Assembly (NCBI GenBank): GCA_011037195.1
Contig: JAAEAF010014413.1
Coordinates: 1 to 64,000 of the forward strand
Reading direction: 5' to 3'
Length of the DNA: 64,000 bases
DNA from: Triatoma infestans
Lineage: Eukaryota; Arthropoda; Insecta; Hemiptera; Reduviidae
The notes below the pieces were generated by a model, which had not been told where the DNA came from, did not search any database, and saw nothing but the letters and a program-made list of their open reading frames with translations. The position numbers were made by a program, and so were the translations under genes. This document shows positions 1 through 10,400 of this stretch, in pieces (the stretch's first letter is position 1; the number at the start of each line of letters is the position of its first letter).

Positions 1-7
1 TTATTTC

Positions 8-3000
8 TCAGAGCTGTATAGAGTGGAAGTGGCACAGGAAGTGCTCTAAACTCTCCTCCTCCATGGTGTTACACAGTGTGCATATGTCTTCCGTGCTCCA
101 TACATATCTATTACTTTTATAATATATATTTATTTTTTTTTCGTTACACATTCTCAGTTGGCTAATTATTGTTAACTTTGTAAAAGGTACATCATTCAGC
201 AGTAAATAATTGCTGGAAGCGTTTAAGTCACAGTTAATGCTTTGAAATAGCGTGTTATAGGCAGAAGATTGTATTCTACCCCAATCATCCTGCCATATTT
301 TTTTATTAAATTTTTCTGTTAACTCTTTCCAGGACTCTTTAAGTTTTTTAGGGCATTGTTCCAGCCACACCTGCTCGAATCATAAGTCATACATGATTTT
401 CTTAAATTGACTGACCCAATTATAATTAACATCGTTAGTACAAGCTGAATCTACATCCAAAAGTCCCCGATAGCATCGTTTTTCTACTCTGTAACTGGGC
501 ATTAACAATAAACTGTACCACCAATCAATGGCTCTTTTAAATACACTACTACAAAGTTTTACTATATTACATTCTCTACGCCCCATGTACCCTGGAGTGG
601 TTAAAGGAACACCTAAAAGTTGTTTAAGAAACTTTGTGTTTTCTCTATATGATCAAAATACCTAAGTGACCAAATTTCACTCCCATATAACAAGAGTATT
701 TTTTACGATATTATTATATAGAAGCATTTTTGCATCCCAGGGGGTACATTTTGTGCTTATCAAAATTTGTCTGACAGCTGCTATCGCAGCCAGACATTTG
801 TTAGAAGCCATTTTGCTTGCTTGTAGAAAAAGCCCAGAGTTACTAAATTTAATGCCTAAATATGTAAAAGTCTTAACAATTTCTAAATTGGTGTTATCAT
901 AACTAAATTTCTCGTTTTTCTTTCTTTTTACTTTTTTTTGAAAAATTATCATTTTTGTTTTATTAATGTTAACTTTAAGCAAATTAAGTAAGCAATACTT
1001 TTTTAGTATGTTGAGTTTTTTTTAGGCTTCAATGGGAGTATCTGAAATAAGCACGAGATCGTCGGCGTAAAACAGAACTGAGACACTATTTTTGTTATTA
1101 ATATTCACACCGATATATCCGTTTTGTTCGAGAAAGTCCTCCATATCGGAAATATATATAGAGAACAAATATGGGGAAATTGTATCGCCTTGTAAAACTC
1201 CTTTGCTTACAAAAAAGGGTTCACTACATTCGTTCTCTATTCTAATTTTAGTTTGAGTATTATTATAAAGGCTGACAAGAAGCCGAATGAATTTCCTACT
1301 AATACCATAATTATATAGTTTCCTCCATAATATATTTCTGTCTAGAGAATCGAAGGCCTTTTCAAAGTCGACAAATGTGCAATACAATTTTCTCCTTTTA
1401 TGTCTCAAGTTTATGCATATTAATGATGTCAGAGAGAAGATATTGTCTCTACAACTTCTTCCTCTTCTAAAGCCATTCTGGGTCTGGGTAAGCGGATTAC
1501 CGTATTCTAACCAGTCAACTAAGCGATTGCTCAAGACCCGAGTAAACACTTTCGTCAGGTTATTCATTAAAGTAATGCCCCTATAATTATTTGGGTCCTC
1601 GGGGTCACCTTTTTTAAATAATAGAACCCTATAACTATCTCCTCAACTTTCTGGGACCTTTTCGGTATCTAGAATTTTATTAAACATATTATTAATAAGG
1701 TGTATGGTCTGTATAGGTAAATTCTTGAGAAATTCGATCGGTACTTCGTCAGGGCCTGGTGTTTTTTTATCTTTAAATTGTTTTAAACTATTTATTATTT
1801 CATTTTTGCTGAAATAGGCATCAAAAAACGGATGAATTACATCTGCAACCTCAAAATCGCATCTATTTCTATCTGGATACATATTCCGAAAATACTCATT
1901 CCATTCCTTTATCCCCACTTTATTTATATTTGTTTTGTTTGAATATTTATGTTTACGTACTACATCCCAAAATTCATTTGAATTATTTGTATTGACTAGT
2001 TTTAAATTCAGTTCGCTATAGTATCTCTTTTTATGTTCCGAAATAATCATTTTAAATTTCTTTTTGTCTTCTAAGAATGTTTGTTTTAGGTTGTTATCGA
2101 ATTTATTTTTTTTAAATGACTTTAGTGACTTTTTCATTTGTAATTTCGCATTTTGGCATTCCAGATTGAACCACACTTTATTATGACAACTTTTCTGGTT
2201 CGAATTATAATTTTTTTTTGTTTTCACTAAATCTAACTTATCCGCTGTTGTTTCAATATTTTGTAATAGCATATCCCACATCATTTACAGACATATTTTC
2301 CAACTCTTCTAAACTAGGAAAGGAATTAACGTAAACTTTTAACTTCTCTTCATTCCATACTAGATATTGTTTTATACAATCTTTCATATTTCTATGTAAC
2401 CTATCTTCCCCAACTCTAGAAATTGTACTTAGTATATTATCAATATATAAAATGCAAGCAAGATGGTCGGATATTACAATAGATTCTGATACGATCATGT
2501 CCTTAATTTTATTAATTCCCTGAAAATTGGCCCATATTAAATCGACTGTGCTGCACCCATTGGAGCCTATAAAAGTAAAGTTTCCTTTCCGATCGCCCAC
2601 ACTTCTTCCGTTGACTAAATAAAATCCAACCATTTTCATTAGATTAAAGAGTTCGACGCCTCTTTTGTTTTCAACCTATCCGCGTACAATTTGGAATTTT
2701 CAAAAACATACTTTTCATCATTATCTAGTTCCCCTACTCTACAATTAAAATCCCCGCCAATATATATTTCTATGTCCGGAAATTTATTGCTAACTTGTAA
2801 TAAACTGTCATAAAACATTTCCAGTAGATATTCAATGTTGTCTGCTGGTCTGAAATATACACTTCCTATTACTATTTTATTGTTACATGCCTCAATTTTT
2901 ATAAATATCCAAAAAAAGGAAATCTCTAGGACTTCAAATTTAATTTCTTCCTTAATGTATATTATAAGGCCTCCACTTGGGCGGCCTTTAGATTTCTCCT

Positions 3001-3240
3001 TTTTTGCCTTGGCTATCGCTTGATTATAGTTTTTCAAATAATTGGGAGTTCTAGGATCATTGGTTAACCAGGTTTCAGATAAACAAACATCAAATGACTG
3101 AAATTCGATACATTCTTTCTTATCTAAATTGTACATATTATTAAAACCCTTTATATTTAGAAATGCTAGGGTTAGACACTTTTTTGAATAATACTCCGTA
3201 TTATTAATAAATGTATTACCTTTTTTTGCGTTTTTACCAT
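8..3240 (-). pseudogene. LINE ORF2: endonuclease and reverse transcriptase, mutated
   Basis: The likely start is the ATG at 3240, with a slip in an A run just after it. The endonuclease (about 3200-2500) shows SETWL, IYIGGDFNCRVG and SDHLACILY. The reverse transcriptase (about 1800-1020) shows TPGPDEVP, FKKGDPEDPNNYRGI, NGFRRGRSC, FVDFEKAFDSL, GVLQGDTISPYLF and the catalytic FYADDLVLI. The C-terminus has a CTLC...HFLCHFH knuckle near 60. Breaks that can be seen: frameshifts near 2660, 2285, 690 and 635; in-frame TGA at 1643-1645 (in place of Trp in VPESWGDS); TAA just after IEA near 1022; TGA near 380. Reading frames on either side of each break continue the same protein, so these are lesions and not introns. 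Confidence 0.88.
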
Positions 3241-3252
3241 AACAATTTGTAG

Positions 3253-4093
3253 TTAATTGCTATTAGAACTGGCAGCTGGGTTATAAGTTGCGGTTTTCTG
3301 TTTTTTCAACACTTTCTGCAGTTTATTTCGATCCAGGGTGTTCAGCCATTGGTCCAGTTGGGTAATTTTAGGCGTAGAGGGGCGACTAGAGTCTTCTGTC
3401 TGTGATGTTTCCTTCTCACTACTTCTCCTTGTGAAACGTTTTTGCGGAGTTTTCTTTTTCTTCTGTATTACTTGAATATCGTCGGCATCTATTATATCAT
3501 CATAAAACAACTTTCTTGAGTTGACGATAACATAATTATAACGCAGTTTAATGTTCACACCCTTTTCTTGCGCCTGTTTGTAATATTTATAAAGAACTTT
3601 CCGTTCTTCTCTTATCTCTTGAGGAAAATCTTCAGTTAATACAATACTTGTACCTTTTAAGTGGAATCTTTTGTACAAAATCTCATTTCTTTTCTTTTCG
3701 GACTCGAACTTCACTAAAAATATGGGTTTATTAGGATTGTTTCCAAGTTTTCGAATAAAACAAATATCTGATTCTAAACAGTTTGCTCCTAATTTAGTAT
3801 TAAATACTTTTAATATTTCTGCTGACATATCGTTATCGGGATCGACCTGTACACCATATAACACCAGATTTTTAACGCGTATTTCTCTCTCTAATACTTT
3901 TATTTTCATACTCTGCGCTTTATTTAGCTTCATTAATTCTTTACAATCCCTTTTAGTTGTTTTAGCCTCCTTTTCCATACCTTCCAATTTTTTGTTTGTT
4001 GCCACTAGCATGTCTTTGATTTCCTCTGTTTTTTTTTTATGTTATCCTCCACACTAACTTTTATGCGTTAATTGCATTAAGAATTTTCTCCAT
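3253..4093 (-). pseudogene. LINE ORF1 protein (coiled coil, RRM-like)
   Basis: The open stretch of 252 codons (4011-3253) starts with a Lys/Glu-rich heptad-like segment of about 50 residues, as in trimerising ORF1 coiled coils. It continues with RVKNLVLYGV, IRKLG and KPIFLVKFES, an RRM-like nucleic-acid-binding core, and then a C-terminal part with LTEDFPQEIREERKVL. This is the layout of L1-type ORF1p, which binds LINE RNA. A better start is the ATG at 4093 (MEKILNAINA), joined to the long frame by a one-base shift near 4060 and an A-rich run. The last 70 residues are basic and Ser/Thr-rich. The protein is inferred to have been an RNA chaperone for the ORF2 in the same element. Confidence 0.8.
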
Positions 4094-4110
4094 TCTGACA
4101 TTGTTTTATC

Positions 4111-4603
4111 TTAACAAGTTTGCTGAATACAGTTTATTTTAGACAACGCACAAACAAGTTTAACCAACAAATAATTCAGTAGTGTGTAATTCAAGAGATG
4201 ATTATTATTTACTCCTAAATAGAGACAGTTTTAAACTTTGACTTACTTTATTTCTGTATTGGTATTTCTGTTCAATAAACAATAACTACGCCTCTACAAC
4301 AGATAAAGTATTAATCGCATCCCCACCTTGGCCACGCCTATCCACAAACTCACTACGTGTTCTTATTAAGTTTATTAAAATTCCGTTTTCAAATTAAAAT
4401 AACTAAAAAACTGTTTGATGAAATTTTCTTAGACTTTCACTGTTCACTCGTAATACTAGGCGCTAACTTCAGAACAATTTTCACCGTTAAAATCCAAGTA
4501 GAACTAACGTTTTTTATTAAAAGAATTACTACTAGTAGGAGAACGATGTTTACTCGGCCGATGCCACAGTGCAACGTAAGAGTATTTACCTATTCTTATT
4601 TAT
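4111..4603. other. LINE 5' flank, no gene seen
   Basis: AT-rich sequence upstream of the LINE ORF1. Part of it may be the LINE 5' UTR, but the 5' boundary is not marked by any repeat I can see. The 99-codon open frame here has no recognisable motif. Confidence 0.4.
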
Positions 4604-4760
4604 GTTGTTGTGGTTGGTTCCGCAGAGTTGGAAAGCATCAGAGATATTTTACGTGATGCCTGCTTCTTTTTGTGGTCATCATCCAGTTTCGCCCATCATC
4701 TGAATGTTTTTGTCAATGCAGTGTGATAACATAGACTTGCATAGAGCAAATTTAGTTTAT
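4604..4760 (-). repeat. Family A hammerhead-type repeat, broken copy
   Basis: Matches the family A arms at 32.6, 42.5, 59.4, 60.7 and 61.5 kb: the outer module (TTGTGGTTGGTTCCGCAG), the TGCTTCTTTTTGTGGTCAT block and the CAGTGTGATAACA block are all present. On the minus strand the ribozyme region (4682-4706) has lost the 5' half of stem II and a core base, so it cannot fold as a hammerhead. Confidence 0.75.
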
Positions 4761-5602
4761 ACATTCACAACTGTGAGAAATCTTTTCTATTTAGTGTCCT
4801 TCAGAATTTGTAAAAGCAATTGGGTACCAAATTCTACTTTTAAAACAAAATCCCATAATAAATGAAGCATGCACTTTTTGCTAATCACTGTTACAATAAA
4901 CAGAAAGAAGTTAATAAGTTCTTAAGATTTTTGCATTCACCATATGTAATAACGTTACTTGGATTTACAGTTTTATTTTATTTTTAATTTAAAAGACGGA
5001 TCAGTGATCCAGGTTACAAGTTTAAACTTAAAAATATATAAGACTCCAAAACTTTTCACATAATAAACTATAAAACAAAAACCCACAAACTATATAGAAA
5101 CAAGTAATAGGTTTTATTTTGTTCTAATTAAAATGTACTTATGTTTAATGTCTAATTAATTAAGAGTATAATATACTTTTAACTCTATTAACAAGTTAAA
5201 GGTAATTTACAATTGAAGTAAATCTGTGAAAAGTATAACATACTTTTCTCAGATTTATAGTTTGTGAGTTTTTAAAGGATTTCAATTCACATACAAGCAT
5301 GGAAATCTTTAAATAACCGTATAATAGCAGTAAAAAAAAAAAAAAAAAAAAAAAAATTGTTCCTGTTCTTCCAAAAAATGAATTTTTAGCAATTCATGCA
5401 TATACATGAATCCTTAATTTTAAAAATATTCGCTGCCTAGATTTCAACCCGATTTCCTTTCAATTCACTATTTCGGCAGGACCTTTGCAGGTTAACGCTT
5501 TTGCTAAAATACAGAAATCTAAATTTGTCTTCTCTTTTTCACTTTTTTTCTAAAACTACTTTACATTTATTTTATTACCGCTTTGATATCAGGATTCCTT
5601 CT
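4761..5602. other. AT-rich non-coding stretch with poly-A
   Basis: No coding signal on either strand. A run of about 25 A (near 5332-5356) may mark the tail of a decayed retroelement, but no body can be identified. Confidence 0.4.
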
Positions 5603-5625
5603 TCTCTCTCTCTCTCTCTCTCTCT
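5603..5625 (+). repeat. (CT)n microsatellite
   Basis: Eleven to twelve consecutive CT units inside a pyrimidine-rich region. Confidence 0.9.
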
Positions 5626-5961
5626 TTCTTCTTTACTATTTCACTTAAATCTATTTTTTACCTTTTATTTCTTTATTTTGCCTTTTTGGTTCTTTGTGTT
5701 TTGCCGACGAATTTCTCACACTTCTCTCGTCGTCTTCTCTGATGCCTCTCTGTCCCTCCCGCAGGGTGTATGGCGGTTTTTTGCTTATTTCTTTCATCCC
5801 CTATCTCGCCTTCCTCTATATTTGCTGCCCTAAAAGTCTGCGAGAGAGGCTAACAATTTCGGCTTCTTCTCAGAGGCATTAACCAACCCGTCTAGTACAC
5901 CAACAGCAGTACACTTCAAACATACAGAACTACTCATAGACCTGCTCAGCTATAGGCCAAC

Positions 5962-5976
5962 GCCCTTTTCAGGGCC
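5962..5976 (+). other. Histone-type 3' stem-loop-like sequence (left)
   Basis: GCCCT-TTTC-AGGGC followed by CAC matches the metazoan replication-dependent histone mRNA 3' stem-loop. No histone coding sequence is visible upstream, so it is either a histone-derived fragment or a chance hairpin. Confidence 0.45.
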
Positions 5977-5977
5977 A

Positions 5978-5992
5978 CATCCATCAATGGTC
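5978..5992 (+). repeat. 15-bp direct repeat, left copy (possible TSD)
   Basis: CATCCATCAATGGTC occurs here and again, identically, at 6820-6834. The two copies exactly bracket the LINE-derived segment at 5993-6819. Confidence 0.7.
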
Positions 5993-6819
5993 AATAGGAG
6001 ACTGTTCAATAGTGCTCTTACCCAGAACTGGACCGTCTATCGGAATGCCCTCACGCAGTACAATAAAGAAATTAGGAAGGCCAAAAGACGTTCGTGGAGG
6101 AGGTTCTGCGAGGAAATTGAGGATTCCCCCTCGTGCGCCAGAATCCACAGAGCGTTGGCCAAAGACGGTACTGCGAAGGAAGTGGGGTTCTTCCGAAAAG
6201 GGGGCGGAACCTTCACTGTCTCCGAATAGGAAAGCTTAGAGCTCCTCGCGGAGACGCACTTTGCAGGTTCATCCCGACTTGTAGGCCCAGAGGTGGCGGG
6301 GGTCCCTGAGGAAAGGCACATTAGATCATCCCCAGAGGACTGGAAACTCGCCACTCTCATCACAAGGCCAAGCAAGGTCAGGCGGGCCATCAACAAATTC
6401 CAACCTTTTAAATCCCCTGGGACGGATGGGATTTACCCGGTCCTCTTACAAAAAGGACTAGATATTCTTTTACCATACCTGTGAAGAATCTTTAGGGCAT
6501 GTGTAGCCCGAAGACATACACCGGTACTGTGGCGTAATGTCAAGGTGCTCTACCTCCCCAAGGTGGGAAGAGTGTCTGACCTTACGCCAGGCTCGTATAG
6601 ACCGATTAGCCTATCCTCTTTCCTAAGCAAAGTTCTGGAAAGATTGGGACAGATATATTAGGGATGAGGTCTTGTGTTTAAAGCCCCTAAGTGCCCGCCA
6701 ATACGTTTATCAACCAGGTAGGTCGGCTGAGGCCGCACTGGATGATCTTAACAGGCTGCTATCAAAATCCTTGGAGGAAAAGGAAATTGCGGTAGCCACC
6801 TTCTTGGACATTGAGGGTG
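5993..6819 (+). pseudogene. Internal LINE reverse-transcriptase fragment (Jockey/LOA-like)
   Basis: A plus-strand reading frame gives a linker region (about 5993-6290) and then RT motifs: FQPFKSPGTDGIYP, VKVLYLPKVG, GSYRPISLSSFL, YQPGRSAEAALDDL and VATFLDIEGA. This resembles RTs of the Jockey/LOA group. There is an in-frame TAG at 6227-6229, a TGA at 6482-6484 and a frameshift near 6650. The piece stops abruptly after FLDIEGA, before the catalytic YADD region, so it is truncated at both ends and has no poly-A. It is bounded by identical 15-bp repeats, which is unexpected for an internal LINE piece. Confidence 0.8.
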
Positions 6820-6834
6820 CATCCATCAATGGTC
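6820..6834 (+). repeat. 15-bp direct repeat, right copy (possible TSD)
   Basis: Identical to 5978-5992. It begins exactly where the LINE reading frame loses homology after FLDIEGA. Confidence 0.7.
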
Positions 6835-6861
6835 CATTCGTGTTTAGCACAATTTGTTAAT

Positions 6862-6877
6862 GGCCCTTTTCAGGGTC
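6862..6877 (+). other. Histone-type 3' stem-loop-like sequence (right)
   Basis: GGCCCT-TTTC-AGGGTC, a second histone-like stem-loop with one G-U pair, about 28 bp after the right direct repeat. With the LINE piece removed, the two stem-loops would lie within about 75 bp of each other. Confidence 0.45.
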
Positions 6878-7288
6878 TCCTCTATCGTGGTTAACCCTGG
6901 TTCTATTTGGACACCCTTTCTTTTCAGGACGACCAGCGATAGAGCTCTTTTAATCTTATTACTGTTGTCTGTGATACGCGGACAAGTAGCAGTGATACAG
7001 TTTATGGTCTTGGATTTTTTGTTTTGTTCTCAGCTCATTTTAATTAATTAAGCGCAACGAGTGGACATCCTGATTTGTCCCCCTGTTTCCCTCCCTTATT
7101 TTTCGTGCAGCTGCTGGGACAGAAAATTGTTATTATTGGTAACACAATCAAGTAATATTCAAGAACTCATTCAATTTCGTTTATTGAAGTAAGTTTTTTC
7201 GTTTATTGAAGAAACTGTATAATGTCAATAATGAAGTGAATATTTTTTCTAAATAAAAGAATGAGCTGGTTATCAAAATGTTTTATAA
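6878..7288. other. Intergenic/3' flank of ACSF2, no gene seen
   Basis: Contains short open frames only. The ACSF2 3' UTR (minus strand) must begin at 7288, but I see no clear AATAAA at a typical distance. Confidence 0.35.
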
Positions 7289-7405
7289 TCAATTATTTGC
7301 CAATTCAATCTTTGATCGAAGCACAAGTTTTTGAATTTTTCCGCTGGCTGTCTTCGGAAAATCATCTACAAACTTTATATTAGTAGGAATTTTAAAATGA
7401 GCAAT
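7289..7405 (-). CDS. ACSF2: ACSF2 terminal exon
   Basis: Encodes [25 protein letters not shown] and the C-terminus IELANN, then TGA at 7289-7291. The lysine of SGKIQK is the A10 catalytic lysine for adenylation. Confidence 0.9.
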   Translation of the reverse strand: MAHFKIPTNIKFVDDFPKTASGKIQKLVLRSKIELANN

Positions 7406-10400
7406 CTCAAAAGGAAAAAAGCAAAAACAGTTTGATTGTTATTTAAAATTTATTTATGTATAAGTAAAAACATATTGAGGAATATGTGGATGGGTCCGCA
7501 ATGCTGGATAACATCTGGTATTTTATCCGTCGTAACAAGCATATTGACAACCAACAACCACAAGTGTGAGTGTAACAGAAACATTGCGTTGGAGTGAATT
7601 CTTTACACGAACTTGGTGAATTTGCTCTGACGATGGATGAAAATCCGAAACCGGTCAGGAACAAAAGGAATATGCATGCTACCTCGGATAAAATACCAGG
7701 TAGAAACATATTGCCGACCTTTATAAAACTTAGATTTTAAATGCAAATTTTTGTCACACAGAATTATGTCGCTTCATTGCATTTTCTTTCTAGATAATAA
7801 TTTGGTCTAAATACTTAGTTAGGTCTAGAAGAAGGCTAAACAAAATATTATTAAATGTGGAACAATTCTTTATAAAGGAATACTTTACCTTTCCCTTGCA
7901 ATAATTCTTGATGTCATCAGCACTGACAGATGATCCAGACTTCAGCTTGATGCTGGCACACACCTCTTCACCCATCCGTTCATCACATTACTCCGCACAC
8001 CTGAAGCAATTAGTTGAAATCAAAATATTCTAAAGGTCTATCATAAAAAAAGTATTAAAGGTAGATATCGACACTTGCTTAAGGGCGTCAAATGATTTTT
8101 TTTTCAGGATTCTGCGTGCCTCAACTTAATTTTACTTAAACTTAACGGTTTCCCTTAAAAGGCTGCGTACCCAGCCATTTCATCAGAAATTTTGCCTTCT
8201 CTAGAAAATCAAGAACAACTTTTCCCTGACATCCTCACTCTAAGATTGGTGGTAAGGTAGTTGATCTAAACAACTATTTGGGTTTGACGTACCCCATAGA
8301 CAAACTCTAGCTCATCATCATCATCATACTCACACACATACGTACTGCTACACTTTATAGAGAATGCAAACAGTACATATAGTAATAGCCAAGGTAGCCA
8401 CAATAGATCTTTTAATCTAGGTGAATTTGACTTTATAGCTAATCTCTCAATACATATAAATTTCTACAGTCACTGTAGGAACCTTACCTCACAATGATCT
8501 TTCGCCATTGGTCCATAATCGTCGTAACCGCATTTTCCTAACAGTTGGAAATTCCGCTCAACGCTATTGAGCCAATTCAGCGGTAACTTCACGTCTGTCT
8601 CTTCCCTCAGGCTTGCCCCAAATTCATCACATAGTAGCAAACCTTAGTAGCGAGGGCCAGAACTAAGCGGCGATGTTTCCGCACCCCTCCCAATAAATAT
8701 CGCCGTCTGGCTAGCCTGCTTGTTCTTATTCTAATATCTGTAATGGACGTAATCACTCTTCAGGGACCTAATCATTCTCCACATCAGATTCACTGCATGT
8801 TCCCTACCTCAAGCTCGCAGAGGCTGTAATCTAAGGAGCGCATCTGGGTACTGGAGAAGTAAGAGAGGGGGTTAGCCCCTGTAGGGGTGCTGACCACCCT
8901 CACTCTTCATTGATTCACTGTCAATGTTCAACGTAATTCGTTCTCACACCGTCACTCTGCTAGTCAACTGTCACTCTTTTCTCCCTCTAAAATATTGCAG
9001 TGTAAATCCTAGCAGTGTTTGTGATTCGCACTTAATACAAACAGTGTTCAGTAAGTCCAACTTTACTCAATTTAGGTTTTCTTCTAACAGTTCCTGAAAT
9101 ATCAACTACACATCTATCTATCTTGGTATCCCGCTATAGGGCATGGGATCACCTCACCTCAGCCACGATTTACACTGAGTATTAATTTTGACTTTTGTCT
9201 TTATACTGTTTCAAATGTAATATGGAAAACTACGCTCCTGTTCTATTAGGGCAATCTATGGTATAATTCATTTTTACAAAAGGTGCCTTCAGTTATGCTC
9301 CTAGTCAGTTTTAGTAAATCTATGTAGGCTTAAACTCATTCTAAAACAATAATACTAACATAAACTTCCATAATGTCCGGGTGCAGTTGAAGAAAATGTT
9401 CAATCTCTGATGGAAATATATTTTCACCACCTCTGATCACGATATCCTTTATCCTGCCAACAACTTTCCCATAACCATCTGCACTGAGTACCATCAGATC
9501 TCCCGATTTCAGCCATTTGCAAGGAGTCATTATTTCTTTTGTCTTCTTTTCATCTCCCCAATACTTCAACATGGTTGCATAACCTCTAAACCAAGCTTCC
9601 CCAGGTGTACCGAATGGAACCATCTTTCCGTTGGAATCCACGACTTTCACCTATTCAAACACATAAACTGTAGCTATTTCTTCTTTTATAGTTTAATATT
9701 GATAATGAGTTCATAAAATTTGTTTGGACTTTTCTAACCTCTGAATGTTCAGCAACACGACCTACAGTTGAAGTTCTCTGTTCAAATGTATCTTCAGAAG
9801 TGCTGCCAAACATTATTCCACTTTTCTCAGTCATGCCATAAAACGACTAAAATGAAAAAATGAAATTATGCTAAGATTTAATTGTGAAGCTACAAGCTCT
9901 TCAGTTGTAACGAGGACATTTTTGTTCCGCAGAAGTTACAGTATCACCATTGTACGAAATGGGGTGAGCTATTCTGTTAGAAATTGTACAAGAAACTCAT
10001 TGCTTCTATCCATCAGAACGTTACTCAATTCTGTCAAATTTAATACAGAGCTCTTTTTTGTTTTGTTTTTAATTTAAGGGGCGACATCTATGATCATTTA
10101 GCGCCCGGAAACTTCTTAGTGCACTGCCGGCCTCCGGACAGTGTTCTCTCGTTACAGATAATACTGTCCATCACCGGAACGTGAGCTGTAGAGGCTCCTA
10201 GGAAGAAAAATATCTAAGGTTAGCCCAGCTGGACTCGAACCTGTGTCCTAGGCATGGGATTCCAGTACGCTAACCACTGAAATACAGAGCTCTGATTTTT
10301 ACTTTAAACCATGTTCAATATAACATACCTTGGATCGTCGCTGATGGATTAGGGAAAGGTTGTTAACCTAATGGTTTCCTCAATGAGCATACAAGAACTA

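Larger units (their letters stand above)
1..4110 (-). mobile_element. Two-ORF non-LTR retrotransposon (LINE), nearly full length
   Basis: A LINE read on the minus strand, with its 5' end near 4.1 kb and its 3' end beyond base 1. ORF1 (about 4093-3253) is followed 12 nt later by ORF2 (3240 down to 8), the usual LINE order. ORF2 has an APE-type endonuclease, a reverse transcriptase and a C-terminal Cys/His knuckle. Both ORFs are broken by frameshifts and stops, so this copy cannot act on its own, but most domains still align, which suggests moderate age. No target-site duplication can be judged because the 3' end is outside the window. The clade is not assigned. Confidence 0.9.

Noticed and set aside
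5501..5833. 110-codon open frame over the CT-rich tract
   Set aside because: Low-complexity Ser/Leu/Phe from pyrimidine repeats; no motif.
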